Positions 17,660-26,821 of a stretch of DNA of 64,000 nt are shown piece after piece. The notes beneath the pieces were generated by a model. It ran no database searches. It was not told the origin of the DNA and saw nothing but the letters and a program-made list of their open reading frames with translations. The translations under genes were made by a program, and so were the position numbers. The DNA comes from Bifidobacterium gallicum DSM 20093 = LMG 11596 (GTDB lineage Bacteria; Actinomycetota; Actinomycetes; Actinomycetales; Bifidobacteriaceae), in the NCBI RefSeq assembly GCF_000741205.1, contig NZ_JGYW01000002.1:124001-188000 (forward strand). Direction: 5' to 3'. Every line of letters starts with the position of its first letter. Position 1 is the first letter of the stretch.

Positions 17660-18703
17660 ATGGACATAACACCCTTGGCAAAGCCGCCAGCAGCACAATC
17701 GAAGCCCTTGCTCAGCGACATCGCACGCACCACAGGCTTCTCACTGGCCACCGTTTCCAAAGTGCTCAATGGACGAGCCGACGTATCCTCACAGACACGG
17801 CAAATCATTACCCAAGCACTCAACGATGCGGGATACAGCAAACATGGACGTTCCAAAACCTCATCCTCCACACTCATCGAGGTGGTATTCCAAGATTTCA
17901 AAACCGTGTGGGCTTTGGAAGTACTGCGCGGAGTCGTACACGAATGCAGCCAACACAACCTCAGCGTAGTCACCTCGGAAATCGGACACGGCCCAACCAG
18001 CATCACCGACTGGATCGATCGCGTGGCCCAACGCGGCATCATGGGAGCCATCCTTGTCTTTTCCGAACTCAGCCAGACTGAAGAGCGCAAACTTCAGTTC
18101 CACCACATCCCCTACGTCATTTTCGACCCCTCAGGAGATCCCAAGCCCACCAAACTGTGCGTCCAGGCCGACAACTGGACCGGCGGTTTGCTGGCCACAC
18201 GACATCTTCTGACACTAGGGCACCGTCGTATCGGCATCATCACCGGCCCCGATGACATGCTGTGCTCACGTGCACGCCTTGACGGGTACACCACCGCGCT
18301 TGCTGAGGAAGGCATCCTCATCGATCCAGCACTCATCACTGAAGGAGACTTCACGACGCCCGGCGGTTACGCCCAAGCCATGGAACTGCTGCTCAACCCC
18401 GAGCGCCCCACCGCCATCTTCGCAGGCAGCGACCTTCAGGCCATGGGCGTTTACGAGGCCGCGCGCCAGTGCGGTCTTCGCATTCCTGACGATTTATCCG
18501 TCGTCGGATTTGACGATGTGCAAACCGCCGCTTTTCTCGGCCCACCCCTGACCACAGTCCGCCAGCCGCTGCAGGACATGGCCGTGGAGGCGACCCGCAT
18601 GATTATTGAAACCAATAAAGATTCCACTTTTCAAAAACAGGTCATCCTGCCCACCACACTGGTCGTGCGCAACAGCACCGCCGCTCCTCCACAGCCCGAA
18701 TAG
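17660..18703 (+). CDS. LacI-family transcriptional regulator
   Basis: A 347-residue regulator. The helix-turn-helix (LSDIARTTGFSLATVSKVLN) and hinge (LNDAGYS) occupy about residues 16-65, followed by a periplasmic-binding-protein-like effector domain with the family marks HLLTLGHRRIGIITGP and DDLSVVGFDDV. It probably represses the transporter and glycosidase genes in response to a xylan-derived sugar. ATG 17660 is preceded by ACGGAAGG; ATG 17633 has no ribosome-binding site and would overlap the operator. It is divergent from the binding-protein gene. Confidence 0.9.
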   Translation: MDITPLAKPPAAQSKPLLSDIARTTGFSLATVSKVLNGRADVSSQTRQIITQALNDAGYSKHGRSKTSSSTLIEVVFQDFKTVWALEVLRGVVHECSQHNLSVVTSEIGHGPTSITDWIDRVAQRGIMGAILVFSELSQTEERKLQFHHIPYVIFDPSGDPKPTKLCVQADNWTGGLLATRHLLTLGHRRIGIITGPDDMLCSRARLDGYTTALAEEGILIDPALITEGDFTTPGGYAQAMELLLNPERPTAIFAGSDLQAMGVYEAARQCGLRIPDDLSVVGFDDVQTAAFLGPPLTTVRQPLQDMAVEATRMIIETNKDSTFQKQVILPTTLVVRNSTAAPPQPE

Positions 18704-19512
18704 ATTACCACCCCTCACTCTCCTCTCTCTTCCCGCACGTAAGCCAGTTACGTTACGTGCGGGACGATACTGGTAGAGCAGAGCAAGTATCTACAGCAGA
18801 AATAAATATGGAAAACCAGGGAACCAGATAAATAACGCAGGCCACTCTCCCCTTGCCGCACGTAAGGCAGTTATCTTACGTGCGGCAGAGCGACGCCTGC
18901 ATTGTTCAGGAGAAGAACGTTCAGAAGGATCTGCGGCCATCACATCAGCGCGGGCCAGTATCCGGTCAGCGTATCGCAATACAGTAACGCAGCCCAGAAG
19001 CGTACGGACGCGCGGACCAGTATCCAGTTTATTGACAGCCCAAGCTCCACACGCAAGCCAATTATGTTGAACGCGCCATCTATGGTGAACATGCCATCCG
19101 TCCGCACATGCCAGCCTTCCCGCACGTAAGCCAGTTACGTTACGTGCGCGAAGAAGACGGAGAAGATACCAAAGCCAAGTCGGCCGCTGCCCATCTCCCC
19201 TCCCTTCCCGCACGTAAGCCAGTTACGTTACGTGCGGATTGATAACGTGTTTCGTTACGCACAGCTTCACCAGAAATAACTTCATGTATTTCTGCAGTTT
19301 CCCAGACCCGCCACAGCCCCGCAGCCAGCGCGTCGCTTCCACGGCACATCCAAAAACTTGGCAAAGCAGCACACGACGCGCGACCCTTCATAAAAACTCC
19401 CCACCCTCACATAACAATTCCCGCACGTAACGCAATTGCGTTACGTGCGGGAATTGGGCGCGACGACGCTGTCGCGGGCGCAGACAAGATTCCCCAGCTT
19501 GCTTTACCTGAA
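18704..19512. repeat. Intergenic cluster of five palindromic repeats
   Basis: Copies lie at 18732-18763, 18854-18887, 19119-19148, 19207-19237 and 19420-19451. The 18854 copy has matched changes in both arms (TGCCGC against GCGGCA). The last is part of a perfect 42-bp palindrome. The rest of the 800 bp shows no gene. Confidence 0.85.
19415..19456. repeat. Perfect 42-bp palindrome
   Basis: This copy has the symmetrical centre CGCAATTGCG, so both arms plus the flanks CAATT/AATTG form one uninterrupted perfect palindrome without a loop. All other complete copies have an asymmetric centre. Confidence 0.9.
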
Positions 19513-21384
19513 CTAACTCAGTGCACGACCCACCAAGCAGCCCACAAAACCGCCTGACCATTCCGTGCTGAGGAATCTGGCATCGATGTCATCAAGCATG
19601 AGCACAGATTCGAGCTCTTCATCAGCCATAAGTCCCAAACCAAGACGCCCATCGGCAAAGACTGCCACCAAACAGCCCTCAGGGTTATCCGGAAGAGTCA
19701 CCATTCGGTCATCAATATGGGCGCCATTGACCACTCGCCAAGTCACACATAGCGAACCGTCATCCTGCGCAACCGGAGGCTGGATGATCACATGATGCAG
19801 ATTATTCTGACGCAGAGTGATGTCGCAATCCGAAGGAAGCACTATGACCGTGCGATCCGATTCCAAACGATGCCACAATACGGAATCGTCGCAACGAAGA
19901 CTCATCCAGTCTGCACCACGCTGTGGCGTGATAGTCAGATCAAGAATTCGCCAAGTGTCCGGTCCTTCCTCAATCACAACATCCGCAACAGCGTCCGCAT
20001 CCGTGTCAATAGTTAATGATTCGACCAAACGACCCAAATTGTACCGGCCCACCAGCCAGCCAGGATCATCAATAGTGTTGTTGTCAGATGCAACAGATGG
20101 CTGTGGATCCCTATCCCACTTCACCGGGTAGAGATAGCTTTGACGGCCAAGGAAATTCAGATGGGATCCATCCTCACACGGTGTTTGAGGCGAACCAAGC
20201 GCTACGAGCCACCAACCCAACGTAGGATGACATAACACGTCAGCGTGGCCGACACATTGCACGCGTTCATCTGACCCGAGATGACGATGGGTAAGAATCG
20301 GGTTTTTCTTGTCAGGATGGAACAAACGGTTACGATCCGTATACACCGTCCGCTCGAGGCGGCATGTATCCGCCCGCGCCCCATCTTCCGTTTCCATTTC
20401 TTCTTTTCCGTCCACATCTTCAACCGCACGTAACGTATCTGTCTTACGTGCGGGAAGGGAGGGGTCGGATGGGCGGTCAGGAGACAATGGAGAGGATGTT
20501 TGCTCAGCATCGTCTTTAATAGCGGCGCGCATGACATAGGGGGAATCCGCAGTCAGGTCGGTATCACAGGAATCAGCATGATGAGAAATCAGCCGAACTG
20601 AGGGGAACTCAGCGAGCGCGGCAGCGAAACCTTCGGGAGCGAGCGTGCGCATGAGCATCTCACTGTGATCAAAAGAAGTGCCACCTTCGGCCGTCATCAG
20701 ATACACATACGGGCCGTGGCGGAATAAATGTGGTCCTTCAGCCCAAACCGCTTCAATACCAAAGCCTTCCCAAATAACAGTCCGAGAGAACGGACCGTAG
20801 TCATCGGCATCCGGCTGCAGCTGCCAGGTGACAGGATTAATTTGTTGCGTCCATACCTGAGTATTCCCTTCCCAACGCGGGTCAACAGATGGGCGCGTTT
20901 GGGTCCACCACACAGAGCCATCAATATCTTCAAATAAATCGGGATCGATGCCGTTAGCACCACGCACCCAGAAGGGGCCATGCCACGGACCTTCCAAGCG
21001 GTCGGCAGTAATCACAAAATTGCCTTCCGCTTCCATAATTTCTTCAACATCACAGCCAGCATCGCGAGCCGCTTGAAAATCGATGTTGGCGACAGTGCAT
21101 GCAATGGCATAACCATTGCCAATGCGACGCAATGTGGGAGCGAAAATCCCGCCAGAATCAGGGACAAAACGCAACAGCAAACGCTCAGCCATGGCGTCGT
21201 CAATCGCGGAGCCCAGCAATTCCCAATGTTGCAAGTCCTGCGACACATGAATCGGAAGGCCTGGAGACATTTCAAAAGAGGAATTCACAAGCGCCACACG
21301 AGTATTGGGCGCATCCCAAATCCAACTGGGATCCGGGTACATACCCGCCAGCACAGGATTGTCAATGGTGAACAGCGAATCCAT
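19513..21384 (-). CDS. GH43 glycosidase with an in-frame palindrome insertion
   Basis: A 623-residue GH43 beta-xylosidase/alpha-L-arabinofuranosidase. It has NPVLAGMYPDPS at the N-terminus (general base Asp), GGIFAPTLRR, and AVWAEGPHLFRHGPYVYL with the likely general acid, then the NPILTHRHLG...GHAD region seen in GH43_11/12 enzymes, and a C-terminal beta-sandwich. Between the blade carrying YVMRAA and NPILTHRHLG lies a polar, acidic stretch of about 60 residues (roughly 295-355) that is foreign to the family and contains the palindromic repeat translated as LPARKTDTLRAV. ATG 21384 has AGGA upstream. It is predicted cytoplasmic and acts on imported oligosaccharides. Confidence 0.85.
   Translation of the reverse strand: MDSLFTIDNPVLAGMYPDPSWIWDAPNTRVALVNSSFEMSPGLPIHVSQDLQHWELLGSAIDDAMAERLLLRFVPDSGGIFAPTLRRIGNGYAIACTVANIDFQAARDAGCDVEEIMEAEGNFVITADRLEGPWHGPFWVRGANGIDPDLFEDIDGSVWWTQTRPSVDPRWEGNTQVWTQQINPVTWQLQPDADDYGPFSRTVIWEGFGIEAVWAEGPHLFRHGPYVYLMTAEGGTSFDHSEMLMRTLAPEGFAAALAEFPSVRLISHHADSCDTDLTADSPYVMRAAIKDDAEQTSSPLSPDRPSDPSLPARKTDTLRAVEDVDGKEEMETEDGARADTCRLERTVYTDRNRLFHPDKKNPILTHRHLGSDERVQCVGHADVLCHPTLGWWLVALGSPQTPCEDGSHLNFLGRQSYLYPVKWDRDPQPSVASDNNTIDDPGWLVGRYNLGRLVESLTIDTDADAVADVVIEEGPDTWRILDLTITPQRGADWMSLRCDDSVLWHRLESDRTVIVLPSDCDITLRQNNLHHVIIQPPVAQDDGSLCVTWRVVNGAHIDDRMVTLPDNPEGCLVAVFADGRLGLGLMADEELESVLMLDDIDARFLSTEWSGGFVGCLVGRALS
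20424..20453. repeat. Palindromic repeat inside the GH43 gene
   Basis: CCGCACGTAA and TTACGTGCGG arms with centre CGTATCTGTC, read in frame on the minus strand. It keeps the reading frame and stops neither protein half. Confidence 0.9.
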
Positions 21385-21819
21385 GAAGAGTCCTTTCACA
21401 AGGCGGATGAACGAATAATGACATCCCTAATGACGAAAACAATGGATGAATATAAACCATCGCCAATCCCTTTCCCGCACGTAACGCAACTACGTTACGT
21501 GCGGGAAAGAGAAAAAGGTCTGACCTGACGATGCCGGCAGATCAGGGAAGAATTGAATTTACTGATATTGGATAAGGCCACCAGACGTGAGTGCAGACGG
21601 CTTATCTGACAACATCACGCCCCAATGGATAGGCGAAAGCCGCCGGTGACTTAAAGCCGGCGGCTTTCGTCGAAGTTCCGCAAATCATACAACAATTGTC
21701 TGATTAGAGAACTTTATTACGGAAAGAAAGAGAAATAATCGAATGGAAACCTGCACAGCCGGTAGAGACGAGAGAAAGGAACTCCGGCTACACAGGCCGA
21801 TTGAGGAAATGTATGACGG
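21385..21819. other. Gap between GH43 and xylA genes
   Basis: Contains one palindromic repeat at 21474-21505 (flanks CTTT/AAAG) and a perfect 13-bp stem-loop at 21634-21669 (CGAAAGCCGCCGG and its complement). The latter may end xylA transcription, although no U-run follows on the minus strand. Confidence 0.7.
21634..21669 (-). terminator. Possible xylA terminator hairpin
   Basis: A perfect 13-bp stem with a 10-nt loop about 150 bp past the xylA stop codon. The missing T-run makes terminator function uncertain. Confidence 0.4.
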
Positions 21820-23169
21820 TCAGGCCTCCTTCAATGCATCAATGATGTAGTTGTTGATCGTTGCCTTGACGGACTCCAGGTGATCAGGCTTCATCGAAGC
21901 GAGAATCTCGGACTGCGGCATGTCAATCGCATAATCGTTGAGCGAGGCGAGCGTGGCGGTGCCGTCATCAATGGTCTTGCCAATGCCCGAATCGTAGGAC
22001 GAGTAACGGTCGGCGACGAGGTCTTCGATGAACTTGTCCTGATGCATCTTGTCGGCAACGAGCAGGCCGGCGGCGAAAGAATCCATACCGGCGATATGGG
22101 CGCGGAACAAATCCTCAGCGGCGAAGGAAGTACGACGAGGCTTGGCATCGAAGTTCAGACCACCATGAGGGCCAATCTGGCCTTCCTCAAGGACCTCCCA
22201 CATGACCGAGCTGGTCTCGTAGAGGTTGGTCGGGAACTCATCCAGATCCCAGCCAAGCAGCATGTCGCCCTGATTGGCATCGAGGGAACCGAGCACACCG
22301 TTGTCACGAGCGACGCGGATTTCGTGCTGATAGGTGTGGCCTGCCAAGTTGGCGTGGTTGCCCTCAAGATTGAGCTTGAACACGTCGATGAGGTCGTACG
22401 CACGCAAGAAATTGCAGGCTGTGGCGGCGTCAAAGTCGTACTGATGCGTCATCGGCTCCTTGGCCTTGGGCTCAATCAGGAACTGGGCATCCATACCAAT
22501 TTCCTTGGCATAGTCGGCGCACATGTGGAAGAACTGGGCCATATGGTCCTGCTCGCGCTTCATGTTTGTGATCCACAGGTTCTCGTAGCCTTCACGACCA
22601 CCCCAGAACACATAGTTCTCAGCACCAAGGCGCTTACCAATCTCCAAGGAGTGCTTGAGCTGTGCAGCTGCGTATGCGTAGACATTGGCGAATGGTGAAG
22701 TGGAGCCGCCCATTGCGAAACGAGGGTTCGTGAACAGTGAGGAGGTGTTCCACAGCAGCTTCTTGCCCGTGGCCTTCATGTTCTCCTCGATCTTGTCGAC
22801 CACGCGATCGAGGTTCGCGTTGGTTTCACGCAATGTATCGCCTTCGGGAGCGATATCGCGATCGTGGAAGCAGAAGTAGTCGACGCCGAGCTTGTCCAGA
22901 AACTCAAAGGCGTAATCAACCTTGGCCAGGGCATTGTCCATCGGATCAGAGAACTTGCCGCCCCACGGACGCTGGGCCGTGCCATCGCCGAACGGATCGA
23001 CGAGCGGAGCGTCAAACGTATGCCACCATGCCACACCGAAACGCAGCCAATCCTTCATCTTCTTGCCGGCAACAACCTTGTCGGCATCGTAGTATTGGAA
23101 GCCAAGGCCTTCGACCGGGCCGTTGCCGCGTCCAACGTATTCAATCTTGTCGATGTCCCACAGTCCCAT
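21820..23169 (-). CDS. xylA: Xylose isomerase
   Basis: A 449-residue D-xylose isomerase converting xylose to xylulose. Active-site signatures are present: [12 protein letters not shown] (catalytic His/Asp), [23 protein letters not shown] and [16 protein letters not shown] with metal-binding Glu, Asp and His residues. Length is as expected for the class II enzymes. It is the first step feeding XylB, although the two genes are 15 kb apart at opposite ends of the island. A candidate XylR site lies about 150 bp upstream. Confidence 0.96.
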   Translation of the reverse strand: MGLWDIDKIEYVGRGNGPVEGLGFQYYDADKVVAGKKMKDWLRFGVAWWHTFDAPLVDPFGDGTAQRPWGGKFSDPMDNALAKVDYAFEFLDKLGVDYFCFHDRDIAPEGDTLRETNANLDRVVDKIEENMKATGKKLLWNTSSLFTNPRFAMGGSTSPFANVYAYAAAQLKHSLEIGKRLGAENYVFWGGREGYENLWITNMKREQDHMAQFFHMCADYAKEIGMDAQFLIEPKAKEPMTHQYDFDAATACNFLRAYDLIDVFKLNLEGNHANLAGHTYQHEIRVARDNGVLGSLDANQGDMLLGWDLDEFPTNLYETSSVMWEVLEEGQIGPHGGLNFDAKPRRTSFAAEDLFRAHIAGMDSFAAGLLVADKMHQDKFIEDLVADRYSSYDSGIGKTIDDGTATLASLNDYAIDMPQSEILASMKPDHLESVKATINNYIIDALKEA

Positions 23170-23315
23170 GAGATACTCCTTTGTTGATCATCATGCGGGG
23201 TTTGCCATGAGTGCATATCTACCCGCCGTTGGGATTCATATGCGCCAACGAATGATTCGCATCACTGCGGTTTCCTTGGCTACATGACCATGGTAAAACC
23301 GTTAAACTATATTTG

Positions 23316-23329
23316 TCAAATCATTGAAT
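23316..23329. promoter_or_regulatory. Candidate XylR operator, xylA side
   Basis: TCAAATCATTGAAT differs at three positions from the two identical sites near xylB and the acetyltransferase gene, with GTTAAAC also present at 23301-23307. Confidence 0.45.
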
Positions 23330-23518
23330 TATACATGATCAGAACGGCGTGTTGACTGCAAATACAATGATTTCCAATGGTTATGGGGGGCGGCATGGAT
23401 TACGGGAGTTCTTTCGCAGTTGCAAGTATGCACGCCCTTCGCGCTCTCTACACTCTTCGGCTCTCTACACGATTCGCACACTTCACACCGCTATCACTCG
23501 TCTTGAATCCGCTACCCA

Positions 23519-23550
23519 CTCGCACGTAAGACAACTACATTACGTGCGAG
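23519..23550. repeat. Palindromic repeat with paired arm change
   Basis: Arms are CTCGCACGTAA and TTACGTGCGAG. Relative to the consensus, the second C has become T and its partner G has become A, preserving pairing. Confidence 0.85.
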
Positions 23551-23702
23551 GGGACGCGCGGCAGGAACGCGAAACCGATTGCGACATCGACAAACAAACG
23601 CAACAAACAAACACGGAACGACAGATTCGAACTACACCCAGAACTACAGCCACATGCCTGAAATGCAGGCACCACTACTCAATTGGCATATCCAGCTGAT
23701 AC

Positions 23703-23737
23703 AAAAAGGCGCATGGCACCGAAGTGCCACGCGCCCT
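23703..23737 (-). terminator. Intrinsic terminator with TTCG loop
   Basis: A 12-bp stem with one G-T pair, a TTCG tetraloop and a T-run on the minus strand, about 480 bp beyond the end of the deformylase-like gene. Confidence 0.75.
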
Positions 23738-23818
23738 TAGCGAATCACAGCATCCCCCGCTTTCTCAAGCGACGAAGACCGCTCTATCAACCACGGCCCT
23801 CGATGACTCACCCCCCAA
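23703..23818 (-). ncRNA. Candidate small RNA with intrinsic terminator
   Basis: On the minus strand a TATAGT box (23825-23830) is followed by about 115 GC-rich bases ending in a strong hairpin with a TTCG loop (GGCGCGTGGCAC / GTGCCATGCGCC) and a TTTTT run. Surrounding DNA is AT-rich and contains no gene. It lacks the conserved SRP RNA core, and I recognise no RNA family. Confidence 0.3.
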
Positions 23819-24214
23819 TTGCTCACTATAACACATATCTAAAGCGGAGACATATATTGACACCACTCTTCACACAATATACACATTTCAACACAAAAAT
23901 TTCGCTTACTACAACCAACAATCAATCCAAGACACCGTCCATCATGAAAACAAAACATGAAATAAAGGCTATAAATACCTAGAAATTATGACAGAACGAC
24001 GGCGAGAAAGGAGCGAGAGAAAGGAAATGAGAGTCATCCACACGTCATTTATTTATTGTCAGTTTATTGTCACCATAAGCACACGCAATCCCAACAATAA
24101 CGTTTTTATAGCTTCATAAAGTCGCCCATCTGGCAACTAAATCCGCTACATCCCAGGAAATTGAATGATTCCCTACCTATTGCATGAATCGTCAAAAAAC
24201 CATATGAGCAGTTA

Positions 24215-24643
24215 TCAAATTATCTTTCCCAAGCAATGATCAACTTCATGTTGAATAATCTGCGCAGTGAACCCCTCAAACCGAGCATGCCTAGGTTTAC
24301 CCTTAGTGTTGTCATAATCAACCTCAATGTATTGAGCTCTCGTTACAGCTCGCTCGCCATCCAACGACAGGCAGCCTTCAGCAGTTTCATAATACTGTTG
24401 CGCAGTAGTTATCCGCGGATTCAACATTGTGGTAATGCCGCCACCCATCTCATCATCAACAAAGACAATAATGGCCACCGGCTCGCCAATCATGTTCGCC
24501 GCCATACCCACGCACCCATCACTATGAGCTCGCAGAGTATCTTTCAAATCTTGAGCAATCTGCAAATCTTCAGGATTTGAAGGATCCGCAGGTCGCGCAG
24601 GCTTGGCGAGATTGACAATCTGAGTTTCTATGGGTTGCTGCAT
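24215..24643 (-). CDS. Peptide-deformylase-like protein
   Basis: A short protein (about 142 residues) of the polypeptide deformylase family, which removes formyl groups from nascent N-terminal methionine. Two of three signature motifs are intact: EGCLSL with the metal-binding Cys, and HEVDH with the metal-binding His residues and catalytic Glu. The first motif, normally GxGxAAxQ, reads VGMAANMIG, so the catalytic Gln position is Met. This marks a divergent subgroup whose activity is uncertain. ATG 24643 is preferred over ATG 24673; neither has a clear ribosome-binding site. Confidence 0.8.
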   Translation of the reverse strand: MQQPIETQIVNLAKPARPADPSNPEDLQIAQDLKDTLRAHSDGCVGMAANMIGEPVAIIVFVDDEMGGGITTMLNPRITTAQQYYETAEGCLSLDGERAVTRAQYIEVDYDNTKGKPRHARFEGFTAQIIQHEVDHCLGKII

Positions 24644-24986
24644 TCGTTCAGTGTATCGCGTCAGCGGCAGCATTCAAATTCATCGCGGCCGCCGCCTCGC
24701 CCGCACGTAAGATAGTTGGCTTACGTGCGGGAAGCAACGTTTACAGCATTCCTCAAGACATTCATCCACACATCTCTCGCACCAGAGCCTTGTTGCCGCC
24801 CACCACCTCGCCTCACCCCCGCTTGCATTTCCCAATAAATAATCCCCGCACGTAACGCAGTTGGCTTACGTGCGAGGAAAAGAAGCCAGATCCGCCGTTA
24901 TCTAACACGGCAATCTGGCAACGAGGGTGCTCGTAGTCGTACTGGACTAAAGATGACGAAAGATGACGTTATATCAAGGATGAAGC
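24644..24986. repeat. Intergenic region with two palindromic repeats
   Basis: Copies lie at 24700-24731 (centre GATAGTTGGC) and 24845-24877 (right arm ends CGTGCGAGG). No gene is visible. Confidence 0.8.
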
Positions 24987-26270
24987 TCAGTCCTTCACCG
25001 CATCCAGCGCTTGGTCCAAGTCGGCAATGATATCATCGGCATTTTCGATACCGCAGCTCAAACGCACCAAATCAATGCCCACACCAGCTTCCTCAAGCTG
25101 TTCTTCAGTGAGCTGACGATGGGTCGTTCCCGCTGGATATAGCGTACAAGAGCGCGCATCCGCCACATGCGTCGCAATAGCAATCATCTTGAGAGCATCC
25201 AGTACAGCGGATACCTTTTCACGGCCCCCTGGAACACCAAACGCGATAACACCGCACGTTCCGTTCGGCATATAACGTTGCGCAAGCTCATGATATTCGT
25301 CGCCCGGCAGCCCCGGATAATTTACCCAAGAAATACGCGGATCTTGTGCCAGCCATTCGGCAACCTTCTGTGCATTCTCGCAATGACGTTGCATGCGCAC
25401 GCCCAATGACTCAAGATGGGTGCCGAGAATCCATGCGTTAATTGGCGCTGGCGTCGATCCCAAATCTCGCATGAGCTGCACGGTCGCTTTGGTAATAAAC
25501 GCCGCCTTCCCGAAATCCTTGGCATACGTCACGCCGTGATAGGAATCGTCCGGCTGCGTCATTCCCGGGAACTTCTCCGCGTACTTCATCCAATCGAAGT
25601 TTCCAGAATCAATAATTGCACCTCCGACAACCGTTGCATGGCCATCCATATATTTCGTAGTGGAGTGCGTAACTATATCAACGCCAAACTCAATCGGTCG
25701 ACAGTTGATTGGAGTCGGGAACGTATTATCGACAATAAGCGGCACACCATGCGAATGAGCAGCATTGACAAACTTGTCAAAATCAAGCACCTTCACTGAA
25801 GGATTCGACAGAGACTCCGCAAATACTGCTTTCGTATTAGACTGGAATGCGGCATCCAATTCTTCAGGAGTGCAATCCGGATTCACAAACGTACATTCAA
25901 TACCCATTTTGCGCATGGTGACGTTAATGAGGTTATACGTGCCGCCATAGATAGCACTGGATGCCACAATGTGATCACCCGCATTGCAAATATTAAATAG
26001 CGCAAAGAAATTAGCCGCCTGTCCCGATGAAGTAAGCATGGCAGCTGCGCCGCCCTCCATCTCGCAAATCTTCTGCGCCACCGTGTCAGAGGTCGGATTC
26101 TGCAAACGAGTATAGAAATAGCCGCTTTCCGACAAATCGAACAGTCGGCTCATCTGCTCGCTGGACGTGTATTTGAACGTCGTGGAAGCGACAATCGGAG
26201 GGGTACGAGGTTCGCCATTGTTCGGCTGGTAACCGCCCTGCACACAAGTAGTGTCGACATGGTTCGACAT
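24987..26270 (-). CDS. metY: O-acetylhomoserine sulfhydrylase (MetY type)
   Basis: A 427-residue PLP enzyme of the Cys/Met metabolism family, expected to make homocysteine from O-acetylhomoserine and sulfide. The N-terminus TTCVQGGYQPNNGEPRTPPI, the SSGQAANFFALFN segment, VDNTFPTP, and the PLP lysine in HSTTKYMDGHATVVGG are all present, with RLSCGIE near the C-terminus. ATG 26270 follows GAGGAG; the ATG at 26306 is weaker. Neighbours give no pathway context. A cystathionine gamma-synthase or lyase role cannot be fully excluded, but length and motifs favour MetY. Confidence 0.88.
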   Translation of the reverse strand: MSNHVDTTCVQGGYQPNNGEPRTPPIVASTTFKYTSSEQMSRLFDLSESGYFYTRLQNPTSDTVAQKICEMEGGAAAMLTSSGQAANFFALFNICNAGDHIVASSAIYGGTYNLINVTMRKMGIECTFVNPDCTPEELDAAFQSNTKAVFAESLSNPSVKVLDFDKFVNAAHSHGVPLIVDNTFPTPINCRPIEFGVDIVTHSTTKYMDGHATVVGGAIIDSGNFDWMKYAEKFPGMTQPDDSYHGVTYAKDFGKAAFITKATVQLMRDLGSTPAPINAWILGTHLESLGVRMQRHCENAQKVAEWLAQDPRISWVNYPGLPGDEYHELAQRYMPNGTCGVIAFGVPGGREKVSAVLDALKMIAIATHVADARSCTLYPAGTTHRQLTEEQLEEAGVGIDLVRLSCGIENADDIIADLDQALDAVKD

Positions 26271-26569
26271 GAATGCTCCTCTATTCATTTCCTCAGCACT
26301 GATCATGCACTACTTCCCTCGCAATATCACCAACTGTACGTTGTTCGGCGTTCTCCCAGTCAAGGACTCAGTCGCGATGGAGGTAGTAGTGCCGACCACC
26401 CTAACATTTCAACCCCTCCACCCGTTGCCATATCTCATTTTTAAGAACATAAGGGGGCTCCCCACCACACCCGGTCCTACCGCACACTCCCCTCTCCATT
26501 TCCCGCACGTAAGCCAACTACATTACGTGCGAAATATCGTATGCAGATATGCGCAACCATTCCTAGCGG

Positions 26570-26603
26570 TGCCGCAGATAAGACAACTACCTTATCTGCG
26601 GCA
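26570..26603. repeat. Strongly covarying palindromic repeat
   Basis: Compared with the consensus ACGTAA/TTACGT, this copy has AGATAA/TTATCT, and G in place of the outer C with its partner changed. The 13-bp stem remains perfect while the sequence has moved, with the centre (ACAACTAC) retained. Confidence 0.85.
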
Positions 26604-26771
26604 AGGCCCTCTCATGACACCCGATATTCTCTCAGACAATCCCGCACGTAAGCCAACTACGTTACGTGCGGGAAGGAGGGGCGATGCGGTGGTGAAAAAG
26701 TTGGAGAGACGCTGATGCTTGAATTGAATGAAGAGTATTTGAAGGATATTCAATATGTGTATATCACTAAT

Positions 26772-26800
26772 ATAAAAAGGCCACCCAAAAGGGTGGCCTT
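26772..26800 (-). terminator. Rho-independent terminator of ettA
   Basis: Stem AAGGCCACCC/GGGTGGCCTT with a four-base loop and, on the minus strand, a following TTTTTATA. It lies 20 bp past the ettA stop codon. Confidence 0.9.
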
Positions 26801-26821
26801 GGTAGGAACAAATTGGCAAAA

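Larger units (their letters stand above)
23170..24214. other. xylA upstream region and AT-rich gap
   Basis: About 1.05 kb without a recognisable coding sequence. It holds the xylA control region with a candidate operator (23316-23329), a covarying palindromic repeat (23519-23550), a candidate non-coding RNA on the minus strand (about 23703-23818), then an AT-rich stretch to 24214 in which I see nothing definite. Confidence 0.6.
26271..26821. repeat. Intergenic region with three palindromic repeats
   Basis: Copies lie at 26502-26531, 26570-26603 and 26641-26672. The middle copy has arms TGCCGCAGATAAG and CTTATCTGCGGCA, changed in several positions yet fully complementary. The ettA terminator lies at the right end. 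No gene is visible. Confidence 0.85.

Noticed and set aside
23703-23818. SRP (4.5S) RNA or T-box leader
   Set aside because: The SRP core GGTCAGGTCCGGAAGGAA-type motif is absent, and the T-box antiterminator TGGNACCGCG is not matched.
26271-26450. SAM riboswitch upstream of metY
   Set aside because: The leader has some GC-rich pairing but none of the conserved SAM-I or SAM-IV core elements I could verify.
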